A stretch of 29,995 nt of DNA from Ignavibacteriales bacterium CG12_big_fil_rev_8_21_14_0_65_30_8 (GCA_002783525.1 PFGS01000096.1:1-29995), one strand, 5' to 3'; counted from the stretch's first letter, positions 15,359 to 23,434 are shown. Notes: generated by a model from the sequence alone, not told the origin. Numbers and translations: made by a program.

Positions 15359-16645
15359 ATGAAAATTATAACTAGATATTTTATTACTGCAATAATATTG
15401 TTTACTTCAATAATAGTTGGGCAAACTCATAAAACTCCGGTAAAAACAGACCTCGGAGTAGATAATTCTTTTGCACAAGATTTTTTAAATTATAAAACAG
15501 AAAAAGATGGGCAGACTAAAGTAGAAGCTTTTATTCAGGTTCCATATAATAATATTAAATTTATTAAAAGTGATGACGGCTTTTTAGGAAGATATACCAT
15601 AACTTTATCTTTTTTTGATGAAAAAGGAGAAAAATTATTTGCTGAGAAAATATGGAATGAAAAAATATTTATTAAAGATTATAAAACTACAACCTCACGT
15701 TTTACTTATAACATAAGTAGAAAGACTTTTACAGTTAGACCGGGAATGTATGTAATAAGAACAGCTATTGCTGACAAAGAAACTAAAAAAGAGTTAGTAA
15801 AAACTTTGAAGTTTAATGTGCATGATTTCTCAAATGAAGTTGATATAAGCAGTATTTTATTTATTGAAAACAATAACAGTAATGATATTAGCAAAACTAT
15901 AGTTCCAAATGTTACAAGAAATGTTGCTAATCAGCACTTTGGAGTTCCAATTTATTACGAGATTTATTCAAACAAAAAAGATACCGTTTCAATTAATTAT
16001 AAAATATCTGATAAAGAGGAAGAAGATATTTTTACTGAAACTGTAAGTTCTAAAATCGATTCCGGAGTTAATCATATATTATATACAGCTAAAGACACAA
16101 CAATTAGCTTAGGTACATATCAGTTTGAAATATCAATTTCCAATTCTAATAATGAAATGTTAGCGCAATCTAAAAAATTATTTATTTCAAGATGGGCAGG
16201 AGCCCCAACAAATATTGAAGATCTGGAAGCAGCCATTGACCAATTAGAATATATTGCAAGCGATGAACAAATCGATTATATAAATGAAGGCAAAACCAAG
16301 GAAGAAAAAATAAAAAGATATAGAGAGTTTTGGAAATCAAAAGATCCTAATCCGGCAGATGAAGATAACGAAGTGTTTAATGAATACTATAGAAGAATAA
16401 ATTTAGCAAATATCAATTTTTCGCACTATAACAGTCCCGGATGGAGAACGGACAGAGGAATGGTTTATATTGTTTTAGGGCCGCCAAACAATATTGAGAA
16501 CCATCCATTTGATAGCTATAATAAACCTTATGTTGTTTGGGAATATTATGACTTACTTAGAAATTTCACTTTTGTGGATGTAACCGGATTTGGTGATTAC
16601 AGATTAGCAAATCCATTGGATTTTGATTATTACAGATACAGATGA
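15359..16645 (+). CDS. GWxTD domain-containing exported protein
   Basis: This 428-residue protein has a Sec signal peptide (MKIITRYFITAIILFTSIIV, cleavage near VGQT). Most of the length is beta-rich, with strand-like alternation across ~50-290. A helical segment (EDLEAAIDQLEYIA, then KTKEEKIKRYREFWKSKDPN) leads to the GWxTD motif at 361-365 (GWRTD) in the pattern GWRTDRGMVYIVLGPPNNIE. It ends VVWEYYDLLRNFTFVDVTG and DFDYYRYR. GWxTD proteins occur almost only in the FCB group and related lineages; their function is unknown, but they are exported and often near outer-membrane or secretion genes. This one overlaps the PfkB gene by ATGA. Confidence 0.88.
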   Translation: MKIITRYFITAIILFTSIIVGQTHKTPVKTDLGVDNSFAQDFLNYKTEKDGQTKVEAFIQVPYNNIKFIKSDDGFLGRYTITLSFFDEKGEKLFAEKIWNEKIFIKDYKTTTSRFTYNISRKTFTVRPGMYVIRTAIADKETKKELVKTLKFNVHDFSNEVDISSILFIENNNSNDISKTIVPNVTRNVANQHFGVPIYYEIYSNKKDTVSINYKISDKEEEDIFTETVSSKIDSGVNHILYTAKDTTISLGTYQFEISISNSNNEMLAQSKKLFISRWAGAPTNIEDLEAAIDQLEYIASDEQIDYINEGKTKEEKIKRYREFWKSKDPNPADEDNEVFNEYYRRINLANINFSHYNSPGWRTDRGMVYIVLGPPNNIENHPFDSYNKPYVVWEYYDLLRNFTFVDVTGFGDYRLANPLDFDYYRYR

Positions 16646-17607
16646 TACTTACTGTTACTTTAAATCCTTTATTAGAAAGAAGGTACTTTTTTAAAAAAGT
16701 AACTGAAGGAAAAGGCAACCGTGCAACTGATCAAGATTTTAGAGCAGGTGGAAAAGGAATTAATGTAAGCCGGCAGTTAAATGTTCTTAAAGTAAAAAAT
16801 CATGTCTTCACTTTTTTCGGTGGAAAAAACGGAAAACTATTCAAAGAAATTCTCTCCAGCGAAAATATCGATTATTCTTCAATTCAAACTAAAACAGAAA
16901 CTAGAGACGGAACAGTTACAGTAAATAATAGCTCTAATTCTGTAACAACATTTTTTGGAATAAATTCTAAAATAACAAAAGAAGAAGTAGCAGCTTTTAA
17001 AACAAAACTGGAAAAAATGATAGTGAATTGTGAAATCGTCGTTTTCTCCGGTAGTTCACCCTGTGAAAACACAGATTCAATTTTCCCATTCGGAATTGCA
17101 AAAGCTAATGAGTATAATAAAATATCTGTATGTGATACTTACGGAAGGCATTTAGAAAATTGTATCTATAGCACGCCAACTATAATTCATAATAATATCT
17201 CTGAAATAGAAAACACTTTTAATATTTCATTAAGTAATGAAAAAGAGAAATTAGATTATCTTCGATCTTTATATAAAAAAAATATAAAGCAGGTATATTT
17301 AACCGATGGAAGTAATCCATTTTATTGTTCAAATTTTGATTATCATTTTAAGATCACTCCACCGCAAATTAAAACTGTTGATGCTTTAGGAAGCGGCGAC
17401 AGTTTTACGGCAGGAATTATTTATACTTGGCATAATAAACTTACTTTTGAAGAAGGATTAAAAATTGCTACTTCTTTGGGAGTGCTAAACGCTGCATCTG
17501 CCAACACTTCCCAAGCTGATTTTATCCAGGCTCAAAAAATATTTAAAAATATTATTGTAAATTCTGTTGGTAAAAAAATGATAAAAATTGATGCAACACC
17601 AACTTAA
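16642..17607 (+). CDS. PfkB-family sugar kinase, 1-phosphofructokinase / tagatose-6-phosphate kinase-like
   Basis: This is a 321-residue ribokinase-fold kinase. The N-terminal PfkB signature is RAGGKGINVSRQLNVL (35-50) and the second is VDALGSGDSFTAGIIY (246-261), with catalytic base Asp253 and the GSGD anion hole. MILTVTLNPLLERRYFF at the start corresponds to the 'TLNPALD' strand of FruK/LacC enzymes, but the usual substrate-contacting Asp is replaced by Glu-Arg-Arg. The enzyme should phosphorylate a sugar phosphate (fructose-1-phosphate, tagatose-6-phosphate or similar), but the change makes the substrate uncertain. No fructose PTS or tagatose genes are nearby. It overlaps the GWxTD gene by 4 nt and the Omp85 gene by 17 nt, so it is firmly embedded in the envelope operon. 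Confidence 0.87.
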   Translation: MILTVTLNPLLERRYFFKKVTEGKGNRATDQDFRAGGKGINVSRQLNVLKVKNHVFTFFGGKNGKLFKEILSSENIDYSSIQTKTETRDGTVTVNNSSNSVTTFFGINSKITKEEVAAFKTKLEKMIVNCEIVVFSGSSPCENTDSIFPFGIAKANEYNKISVCDTYGRHLENCIYSTPTIIHNNISEIENTFNISLSNEKEKLDYLRSLYKKNIKQVYLTDGSNPFYCSNFDYHFKITPPQIKTVDALGSGDSFTAGIIYTWHNKLTFEEGLKIATSLGVLNAASANTSQADFIQAQKIFKNIIVNSVGKKMIKIDATPT

Positions 17608-19357
17608 AATAATATTCATACTTTCTCTTTTTTTAATTTCATCCTTTTTCCCTCAAACAATTGAATCAATAAATTTAGCCGGTAACAAGAATTTCTCACA
17701 CTCTGATTACCAGGAATGGATAGCACTGCAATCCGGGCAAACTGTTTTTGAAGGAATAAAGGACACAATACTTAATAGAATTGCTTTTAACTTAAATCAA
17801 AGAGGATATTTCCATTATACATTTAACTCAGTCAAATTAGATGAAATAGATGAAAAAAATAGTGTTGAAATTAATCTTGAATTAGATGAAAATGAACCGA
17901 CATATATAAATAAAATTAATTTGGATAGAGTTAATAAAATAGATTCAGAATTTGTCTATTCTGAGTTCAATAATTTTGAAGGGAAAATATTAAATAAATA
18001 TGAATTGGAAAATTCTATTACTGATATTCTGGCTTATTATGAAAATTCAGGCAATCCTTTTTCTGTCGTAAAAATAAACTCGCTTAACTTTTTTTATGAT
18101 TCCTTGAACACAGAATATAAAGTTGATATTAATATATCAATAGATACAAAAAAGAAAAGCACTATTGATGAAATTGAAATTACAGGTAATGAAAAAACTA
18201 AAGATTACGTATTAGTTAGAGAGTTAAGAATACAACCGGGGCAGGAATACTCGCAGCAAAATATTAATATTTTACCCGAGAGATTAAATAAACTGGGCTT
18301 CTTTCAACCAATTGAAAAGCCGGAATATTATATTAATTCAAAAGGGAGAGGTGTTTTATCTTTTAAAGTAAAAGAAATTCAAACAAATAATTTTGACGGA
18401 ATTATTGGCTATATACCAAGCACTGCTCCAAATGAGTCGGGTTATGTTACAGGATTAGTAGATTTGAGTTTAAGAAATCTTTTTGGTACGGGAAGAGCTG
18501 CATCTATTAAATGGCAAAGATTAAATCGTTCATCTCAAATATTAGATCTTAAATATCTTGAACCATGGATATTTGGATTTCCTATAAATATCTCAACAAG
18601 AATATTCCAAAGAAAAGAAGATTCATCCTATGTGCAGAGAACTTTTGACGTTTCACTTCAATATCTTGCAACCGAAGTTTTATCAGCAGGTGTTACACTT
18701 TCTTTAGAATCTGTAATTCCATCTGATAATTTAACAAACCAATTCACTGTTTTTAATTCAACAATAGTAAATACTGAATTGAATTTAAAACTTGATACTA
18801 GAAATGATCTATACACACCAACAAACGGAATTCAATTTATTAATTCATATACTTTCAGACAAAAAACAATAAACGGACCGGCACAATTTATAGCACCCGG
18901 TACACCAACAAAAATCAATCTCCAAAAATTTGAATTATCATTCGATGCTTACTTTTCTTTTATAAACAGACAAGTATTAGCTCTTAAATTACATGGCGGA
19001 GAATTACGCGGACCATTTTTTGAGATCAGTGATCTTTTCAGAATGGGTGGTTTTAATTCACTAAGAGGATATAAAGAGGACCAATTTTTAGGCTCAAGAG
19101 TAATTTGGGGAAATTTGGAATACAGATTTTTACTTACTAACAGAACTTACTTTTTTGTTTTTATGGATAACGGTTATTTTTTAAGGAAGGAAGATGTAGA
19201 CAGAAACATACCTATAATTGAAGAATACAAAATAGGATATGGTTTAGGAATAAATCTGGAAACAGGACTAGGGATATTGGGCATTAGCTTTGCTCTCGGG
19301 CAAGGAGATTCATTTTCAGACGGGAAAATACACTTCGGAATCATCAATAATTTTTAA
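17591..19357 (+). CDS. Omp85-family outer-membrane protein (BamA/TamA-like)
   Basis: This 588-residue protein (ATG 17591; a TTG at 17588 is less likely) has a signal peptide (KIIFILSLFLISSFFPQ). Three POTRA-like repeats follow: ~24-90 (IESINLAGNKNFSHSDYQEW), ~98-175 (YINKINLDRVNKIDSEFVYS) and ~185-258 (STIDEIEITGNEKTKDYVLV). Residues ~265-588 form a 16-strand-type beta barrel with the family lid-lock motif FRMGGFNSLRGYKEDQFLGS and a terminal Phe (GIINNF) as in outer-membrane barrels. Three POTRA domains and the short length favour TamA- or other Omp85-like roles over the five-POTRA BamA. It likely helps insert or export outer-membrane or surface proteins. It is the last gene of the envelope run; a 106-nt gap with a promoter-like region follows. 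Confidence 0.88.
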   Translation: MQHQLKIIFILSLFLISSFFPQTIESINLAGNKNFSHSDYQEWIALQSGQTVFEGIKDTILNRIAFNLNQRGYFHYTFNSVKLDEIDEKNSVEINLELDENEPTYINKINLDRVNKIDSEFVYSEFNNFEGKILNKYELENSITDILAYYENSGNPFSVVKINSLNFFYDSLNTEYKVDINISIDTKKKSTIDEIEITGNEKTKDYVLVRELRIQPGQEYSQQNINILPERLNKLGFFQPIEKPEYYINSKGRGVLSFKVKEIQTNNFDGIIGYIPSTAPNESGYVTGLVDLSLRNLFGTGRAASIKWQRLNRSSQILDLKYLEPWIFGFPINISTRIFQRKEDSSYVQRTFDVSLQYLATEVLSAGVTLSLESVIPSDNLTNQFTVFNSTIVNTELNLKLDTRNDLYTPTNGIQFINSYTFRQKTINGPAQFIAPGTPTKINLQKFELSFDAYFSFINRQVLALKLHGGELRGPFFEISDLFRMGGFNSLRGYKEDQFLGSRVIWGNLEYRFLLTNRTYFFVFMDNGYFLRKEDVDRNIPIIEEYKIGYGLGINLETGLGILGISFALGQGDSFSDGKIHFGIINNF

Positions 19358-19377
19358 AAATATCTATAATATATGTT

Positions 19378-19416
19378 TTTTAATAATAGATGTTGTAACT
19401 TATAATGTTATAACAT
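19378..19416 (+). promoter_or_regulatory. Candidate promoter with overlapping MarR-type operator
   Basis: A consensus -10 box TATAAT (19401-19406) is preceded 17 nt upstream by a weak -35-like TTTTAA (19378-19383). Two related half-sites bracket the -10: GTTGTAAC (19392-19399) and GTTATAAC (19407-19414), 15 nt apart. The second lies inside a perfect 12-bp palindrome ATGTTATAACAT (19405-19416). Repressor binding here would cover the -10 and start point. The downstream operon ends with a marR gene, so autoregulation is the simplest reading. Promoter and operator are predicted only. Confidence 0.5.
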
Positions 19417-19463
19417 ATATTGGCTCAACAAATTTATTATTATTAAAAAATAAAAGGTTAAAG

Positions 19464-20069
19464 ATGAAAAAATTCAAATTATTATTTACAGTTATTATTA
19501 TATTATTTGTTACGCAAACATTTGCACAAACATCAAAATGGGAAATAGATAAAGTTCACAGCAAAATCGGATTTTCCGTTACACATTTATTAATATCAGA
19601 AGTTGACGGAACATTTAATGACTTTGATGGATCTATTATTACAAATAATAACAGCTTCGAAAATGCTCAAATAGAATTCACCCTAAAAACAAACAGCATT
19701 TATACTGATAATACAAGAAGAGACAACCACTTAAAATCACCGGATTTTTTTGATACTGAAAAATACCCTGAAATAAATTTTAAGAGTACATCTTTCAAAA
19801 AAATAGAAGGAAACAATTACAAATTAATTGGTGATTTCACTATTAAGGATATTACAAAGCAAATTGTATTAGAGGTTGTTTTAGGTGGCACGATTAAAGA
19901 TCCTTGGGGCAATGAAAGAGCAGGTTTCAAAATAAATGGAAAAATTAATAGATTCGATTACAATCTGAAATGGAATAACCTGCTGGAAGCAGGAGGTGCA
20001 GTAGTTGGAAAAGAAGTTGAATTAAATTGTAAAGTAGAATTAATTAAACAAAAAGATGAGAAGAAATAA
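19464..20069 (+). CDS. YceI-family periplasmic lipocalin-like protein
   Basis: This protein is 201 residues from ATG 19464. A longer in-frame opening from 19290 runs through the Omp85 gene and is not credible. It has a Sec signal peptide (LLFTVIIILFVTQTFA, cleavage near FAQT). The mature protein is a complete YceI domain: WEIDKVHSKIGFSVTHLLIS, VDGTFNDFDGSI, RDNHLKSPDFFDTEKYPEI, GDFTIKDITKQIVLEV and NRFDYNLKWN. YceI proteins form an extended barrel that binds isoprenoid tails such as ubiquinone or polyprenyl chains in the periplasm. It starts a three-gene unit (yceI, nitroreductase, marR) with overlapping ends, behind the operator candidate. A role in handling quinones under oxidative or electrophile stress is inferred from that context. 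Confidence 0.92.
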   Translation: MKKFKLLFTVIIILFVTQTFAQTSKWEIDKVHSKIGFSVTHLLISEVDGTFNDFDGSIITNNNSFENAQIEFTLKTNSIYTDNTRRDNHLKSPDFFDTEKYPEINFKSTSFKKIEGNNYKLIGDFTIKDITKQIVLEVVLGGTIKDPWGNERAGFKINGKINRFDYNLKWNNLLEAGGAVVGKEVELNCKVELIKQKDEKK

Positions 20070-20605
20070 TGATAAATGAATTAATAGAAAAACGATTTAG
20101 TCCCTATTCATTTAGTGATAAAGAAATTGCTAAAGAAGATTTATTAAAATTATTTGATGCTGCAAGAAAATCACCATCATCTTATAACGAACAACCTTGG
20201 AGATTTATTGTTGGGACTAAATTAAATAAAGAAACATATAACAAAATATATGATACTTTAATGGAAGCAAATAAGGAGTGGGCAAATCAAGCATCGGTTT
20301 TAATATTAACTATAACTGCAAATGAATTCAGCAAAAATGGAAATAAAAACAATCATTCAGAATATGATCTTGGTCAGGCTGTAGCCTATTTAACTCTTCA
20401 GGCTATGGAGCTGGATATTTATCTACATCAAATGGCTGGTTTTTCAAGGGAGAAAGCTAAAGAAAATTTTAATATACCAAATGATTTTACTCCAATTACT
20501 GTTATTGCTTTGGGTTATAAAAATGAAGATGATAAAAAACCTGAAAAGGGTAGAAGAAATATTGAAGAATTAGTTTATGAAGAATCTTTTGGAAAAAATA
20601 AATGA
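20069..20605 (+). CDS. Nitroreductase-family flavoprotein
   Basis: This 178-residue cytoplasmic protein has the FMN-binding nitroreductase fold. Landmarks are EKRFSPYSFSDKEI, DAARKSPSSYNEQPWRFIVG (the flavin-phosphate-binding S/R-rich start with N.QPW), DLGQAVAYLTLQAMELDIYL (dimer helix) and the C-terminal ITVIALGYKNEDDKKP followed by KGRRN. Members reduce nitro compounds, quinones or related electrophiles with NAD(P)H. Its start shares one base with the yceI stop (TAATG) and its end overlaps marR by ATGA, so the three are translated from one message. With a quinone-binding YceI and a MarR regulator, a quinone- or electrophile-response role is reasonable inference; the substrate is not visible. 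Confidence 0.9.
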   Translation: MINELIEKRFSPYSFSDKEIAKEDLLKLFDAARKSPSSYNEQPWRFIVGTKLNKETYNKIYDTLMEANKEWANQASVLILTITANEFSKNGNKNNHSEYDLGQAVAYLTLQAMELDIYLHQMAGFSREKAKENFNIPNDFTPITVIALGYKNEDDKKPEKGRRNIEELVYEESFGKNK

Positions 20606-21051
20606 AAATAGAAGAAGAAATAAAGCAGAAACATTTTAAAAGTGAATATCACAAAGCAATTGTAAACATTATTTTTACTTACAACTGGCTTATTAAAAAT
20701 CATGTTGAAATATTAAAACCATTTGATATAACACTTCAGCAATATAATATACTCCGAATTTTAAGAGGACAGTATCCGAATCCTTCAACAATTAAATTGA
20801 TGAAAGAGAGAATGCTTGATAGAATGTCGGATTGCTCAAGAATTGTAGAAAAATTAGTCAAAAAAGGTTTAGTTGAAAGAAATTTATGTAAAGAGGATAG
20901 AAGAAATGTTGATGTTTTGATTACAAAAAATGGATTGGCTTTGCTTAAAAAACTGGATAAAAAATTTGAAACTATTGATAAAGATCTGATACACCTAAAT
21001 ACTTCTGAGGTAAAAACACTAAATACTTTATTGGATAAGTTAAGAGGATAA
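20602..21051 (+). CDS. MarR-family transcriptional regulator
   Basis: This 149-residue winged-helix repressor-type protein has the MarR layout: dimerisation helices at each end and a DNA-binding core ~42-110 (FDITLQQYNILRILRGQYPN, recognition region MLDRMSDCSRIVEKLVKKGL, wing VERNLCKEDRRNVDVLIT). The DRR in the wing is a hallmark. Two cysteines, Cys78 in the recognition-helix region and Cys96 at the wing, could make it thiol-responsive, but this is speculation. It is the last gene of the yceI-nitroreductase-marR unit (ATGA overlap) and most likely represses that operon through the palindrome at 19405-19416. Its stop abuts the stop of the convergent reductase gene with no base between. Confidence 0.93.
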   Translation: MKIEEEIKQKHFKSEYHKAIVNIIFTYNWLIKNHVEILKPFDITLQQYNILRILRGQYPNPSTIKLMKERMLDRMSDCSRIVEKLVKKGLVERNLCKEDRRNVDVLITKNGLALLKKLDKKFETIDKDLIHLNTSEVKTLNTLLDKLRG

Positions 21052-22221
21052 TTATACTACAAAAACTTTTGCAATTTCTTTTAACAATGATGGTTTATTT
21101 TTTAATGCTATCATAAAAAATCTACCAACTGTTCTTTTTTTCTCGGGTAATTTTAACATAGATTCAATAAGGTTATTAAATTGTTCGTCTGTAAAATTAA
21201 AAAGACCGTCTTTAATCTTATCTAAAAAATCGTGTTTCTTACCTCTTAATTTCTTCCATTCTTTATGATAATTATTAATATAGTTTAAATCATTATTTTT
21301 TATTGATTGTGCTGCTAATCTTCCTGCAATACTTGCACCGATCATTCCACTGGAAATTCCTCCTCCGCTTAGCGGATTTACTTGTCGTGCTGCATCACCA
21401 ACAAGCATAATTCCGGGCGCTGCCATTTTTTCTAAAGCTACAACGGACGGAACTCCGCCTGCAACTTGTGTTAGAATATTAGCAGTTGGAAAAAAATTTT
21501 CTAAATTATTATTTAAATATGAAAGAGCAGATCTTTTTTTACCAACTCCTCCGCTCACTCCAAGCCCAATATTTGCCGTACCTTTTCCTTTTGGAAAAAC
21601 CCAAAAATATCCTTCAGGAGCAACTTCTTTACCAAAGTAAAAGAATAAAGCATCCTGATCACATTTTACATTTGAAGCTGTAACCTGGAAACAAGATTCC
21701 ATATCTCTAAAATCAATATGTGTTTCTAATCCTGCCCACCGTCCTACTCTTGATTCAACTCCATCAGCACCTATAACAATTTTACATTTTATTTGTTTTT
21801 GTTCACCTCTAAATTCAAATTTTACTCCTGCTACTTTTCCGTTTTCTTTTATAAGATCATTAACATAAGCCCGGGTTAAAATTTCTGCACCGGCAACAGA
21901 TGCAGTTTTTGCAAGTTCATAATCAAATATTCTTCTTTCAAGCATGTAGCCTTCAACTTTTCCTAAATTGATCACAACCTTTTTTCCGTTTGGAGCAACA
22001 AAACCAAATTTTGTAATTTCTGCATTTATCCATCTTTTATCAGGTTTAATAAATGCCTCTAATCCTTCACGACTAATTGCTTCGCCGCATCTTACCGGGT
22101 AACCTACATCTCTGTCTTTTTCTAAAACTAATACAAAAGCTCCATTTTGAGCAGCATATCTTGCTGCAATTGAGCCTGCAGGCCCGGCACCAACTACAAT
22201 TATATCATATTCTTCTTTCAT
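21052..22221 (-). CDS. Geranylgeranyl reductase-family FAD-dependent oxidoreductase
   Basis: This 389-residue flavoprotein starts with the FAD dinucleotide motif VVGAGPAGSIAA (GxGxxG, 11-16) and Glu34. It is followed by VGYPVRCGEAISREGLEAF, very close to the archaeal geranylgeranyl reductase motif (PxxCGE). VVGADGVESRVGRWAGL and IMLVGDAARQVNPLSGGGIS complete the PHBH-type flavin fold. Family members saturate double bonds of geranylgeranyl groups in archaeal lipids, menaquinone side chains (MenJ-like) or chlorophyll. No photosynthesis genes are here, so a lipid or menaquinone target is likelier. It lies 5 nt downstream of a dicluster ferredoxin on the same strand, its probable electron donor, and the pair diverges from a DGGGP-synthase-like UbiA gene. 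Which isoprenoid is reduced cannot be told from sequence. Confidence 0.9.
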   Translation of the reverse strand: MKEEYDIIVVGAGPAGSIAARYAAQNGAFVLVLEKDRDVGYPVRCGEAISREGLEAFIKPDKRWINAEITKFGFVAPNGKKVVINLGKVEGYMLERRIFDYELAKTASVAGAEILTRAYVNDLIKENGKVAGVKFEFRGEQKQIKCKIVIGADGVESRVGRWAGLETHIDFRDMESCFQVTASNVKCDQDALFFYFGKEVAPEGYFWVFPKGKGTANIGLGVSGGVGKKRSALSYLNNNLENFFPTANILTQVAGGVPSVVALEKMAAPGIMLVGDAARQVNPLSGGGISSGMIGASIAGRLAAQSIKNNDLNYINNYHKEWKKLRGKKHDFLDKIKDGLFNFTDEQFNNLIESMLKLPEKKRTVGRFFMIALKNKPSLLKEIAKVFVV

Positions 22222-22226
22222 AAAAA

Positions 22227-22451
22227 TTATTTTTCTAAAACACCTTCTTTATTAAATTTTATAACTTCAATAGGACACGACCAAATACATTTTGCACAAT
22301 TTGTACAACGTGGATCAATTATATATATCTCGGCTTCTTTTAATTCAATTGCATCTTCTGGACAAACACCAACACAACATCCGCAAAAATCGCATTTGTT
22401 TGGAAGAATATCTATTAATAGTTTTCCCGTTTTAGCTTGTCTGTAATTCAT
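22227..22451 (-). CDS. Small 2x[4Fe-4S] ferredoxin
   Basis: This protein is 74 residues from the ATG at 22451. A TTG at 22499 would add 16 hydrophobic residues that ferredoxins lack, so I favour the ATG, though neither has a strong ribosome-binding site. Two complete cluster motifs are seen: CDFCGCCVGVCPEDAI and CTNCAKCIWSCPIEVI, each CxxCxxCxxxCP. An N-terminal extension MNYRQAKTGKLLIDILPNK precedes the first cluster. It is a low-potential one-electron carrier. The gene is directly upstream of the geranylgeranyl reductase on the same strand; in methanogens a comparable neighbouring ferredoxin is the electron source for that enzyme, so this is the likely partner here. Confidence 0.9.
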   Translation of the reverse strand: MNYRQAKTGKLLIDILPNKCDFCGCCVGVCPEDAIELKEAEIYIIDPRCTNCAKCIWSCPIEVIKFNKEGVLEK

Positions 22452-22544
22452 TTTTATTGGTAAAATTGGAATAAGTTGAATAGGAAGATAAGAAAGCAAA
22501 AAATTATATCAAAGAATGACATATAATAATTAAGTTACAATTAT

Positions 22545-22574
22545 TTTGTAAATTTAATTAAGATTATTAGTTTG
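22545..22574 (+). promoter_or_regulatory. Candidate Bacteroidota-type promoter for the UbiA operon
   Basis: TTTG (22545-22548) and TTAGTTTG (22567-22574) are 18 nt apart, a 7-of-8 match to TAnnTTTG at nearly the usual spacing. Transcription would start around 22580, about 20 nt before ATG 22601. The divergent ferredoxin promoter must share this 150-nt region (22452-22600), but I could not place it. Confidence 0.38.
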
Positions 22575-22600
22575 AATATAAGCTAAAACATTAAAAATTA

Positions 22601-23434
22601 ATGGATAAAATTAAAGCAGTTTTTAAAATTATTAGACCACTGAATATTTTAATTACTTTTATTTCTGTAATTGTGGGTGGAATAATTGCATTAAAATCAA
22701 ATTTTATTCCACAATCCCTTCTTTTTGCTGCATTAGCAGAGGCGCTCACATTTTCTTCCGGCAATATTATAAATGATATATTCGATCTTGAAATTGATAA
22801 AATAAACAGACCCGAAAGAGTTTTACCGAGCAGAATTATTACTATAAATTTAGCCGGAATTATTTATTTGTTGTTTGCTCTATTGGCAGTTTATATATCA
22901 TATAATATTAATCCAACAGTTTTTAAGATTATTCTAATTACAAACATCATTTTATTTTTATATTCTTTTATAATTAAGAAAATGATTTTGATTGATAATG
23001 TAATTGTATCTGTAATAGTAGGTTCTGCTTTTATTGTCGGTTCAGCATCAGTTGGAAATATCTCTGCCGGTTACATTCCTTTTGTATTTGCACTCTTGAT
23101 CAATTTTACACGAGAAATAGTAAAAGATATAGAAGATATAAAAGGTGATTCAGCAAGTGGAATCAAAAGTTTTCCGTCAGTATTCGGATTTGGTAATTCT
23201 AAAATTATAATTTTACTTTCAACAATTGTATTAATTATAATAACATTTTATCCTTATATTTTTGACATATATGGTTTTGTTTATCTTCTAATAATATTAA
23301 TAGTTGTTGATCCATTTTTAGTTTTTATTTTGATTAAATTATTTAAAAATGACACGATTGAAAATTTTAAAAAAGTAAGTATATACTTAAAAGTAACTAT
23401 GCTTTTTGGTTTAATAGCAATTTATTTAGGTTGA
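22601..23434 (+). CDS. UbiA-family prenyltransferase, resembling digeranylgeranylglyceryl phosphate synthase
   Basis: This 277-residue integral membrane protein has about eight or nine helices. The first Asp-rich motif is NDIFDLEIDKINRPERVLPS (58-77) and the second is REIVKDIEDIKGDSASG (171-187). The wording of both motifs (ND.FD.EIDKINRP and RE..KDIED..GD) matches archaeal digeranylgeranylglyceryl phosphate synthase (DGGGPS) better than UbiA or MenA. DGGGPS attaches the second geranylgeranyl chain to the glycerol phosphate in archaeal ether lipids. Homologues occur in Bacteroidota and other FCB bacteria, where roles are mostly unproven. The divergent neighbour encodes a geranylgeranyl reductase with ferredoxin, consistent with a saturated isoprenoid product. 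It overlaps rnhB by one base. A quinone-biosynthesis role remains possible. Confidence 0.85.
   Translation: MDKIKAVFKIIRPLNILITFISVIVGGIIALKSNFIPQSLLFAALAEALTFSSGNIINDIFDLEIDKINRPERVLPSRIITINLAGIIYLLFALLAVYISYNINPTVFKIILITNIILFLYSFIIKKMILIDNVIVSVIVGSAFIVGSASVGNISAGYIPFVFALLINFTREIVKDIEDIKGDSASGIKSFPSVFGFGNSKIIILLSTIVLIIITFYPYIFDIYGFVYLLIILIVVDPFLVFILIKLFKNDTIENFKKVSIYLKVTMLFGLIAIYLG

Noticed and set aside
19290..19463. N-terminal extension of the YceI gene
   Set aside because: It runs through the end of the Omp85 gene and the promoter region, and the signal peptide begins cleanly at ATG 19464.
22452..22499. TTG start adding 16 residues to the ferredoxin
   Set aside because: The added hydrophobic residues do not fit small ferredoxins and an ATG exists at 22451.
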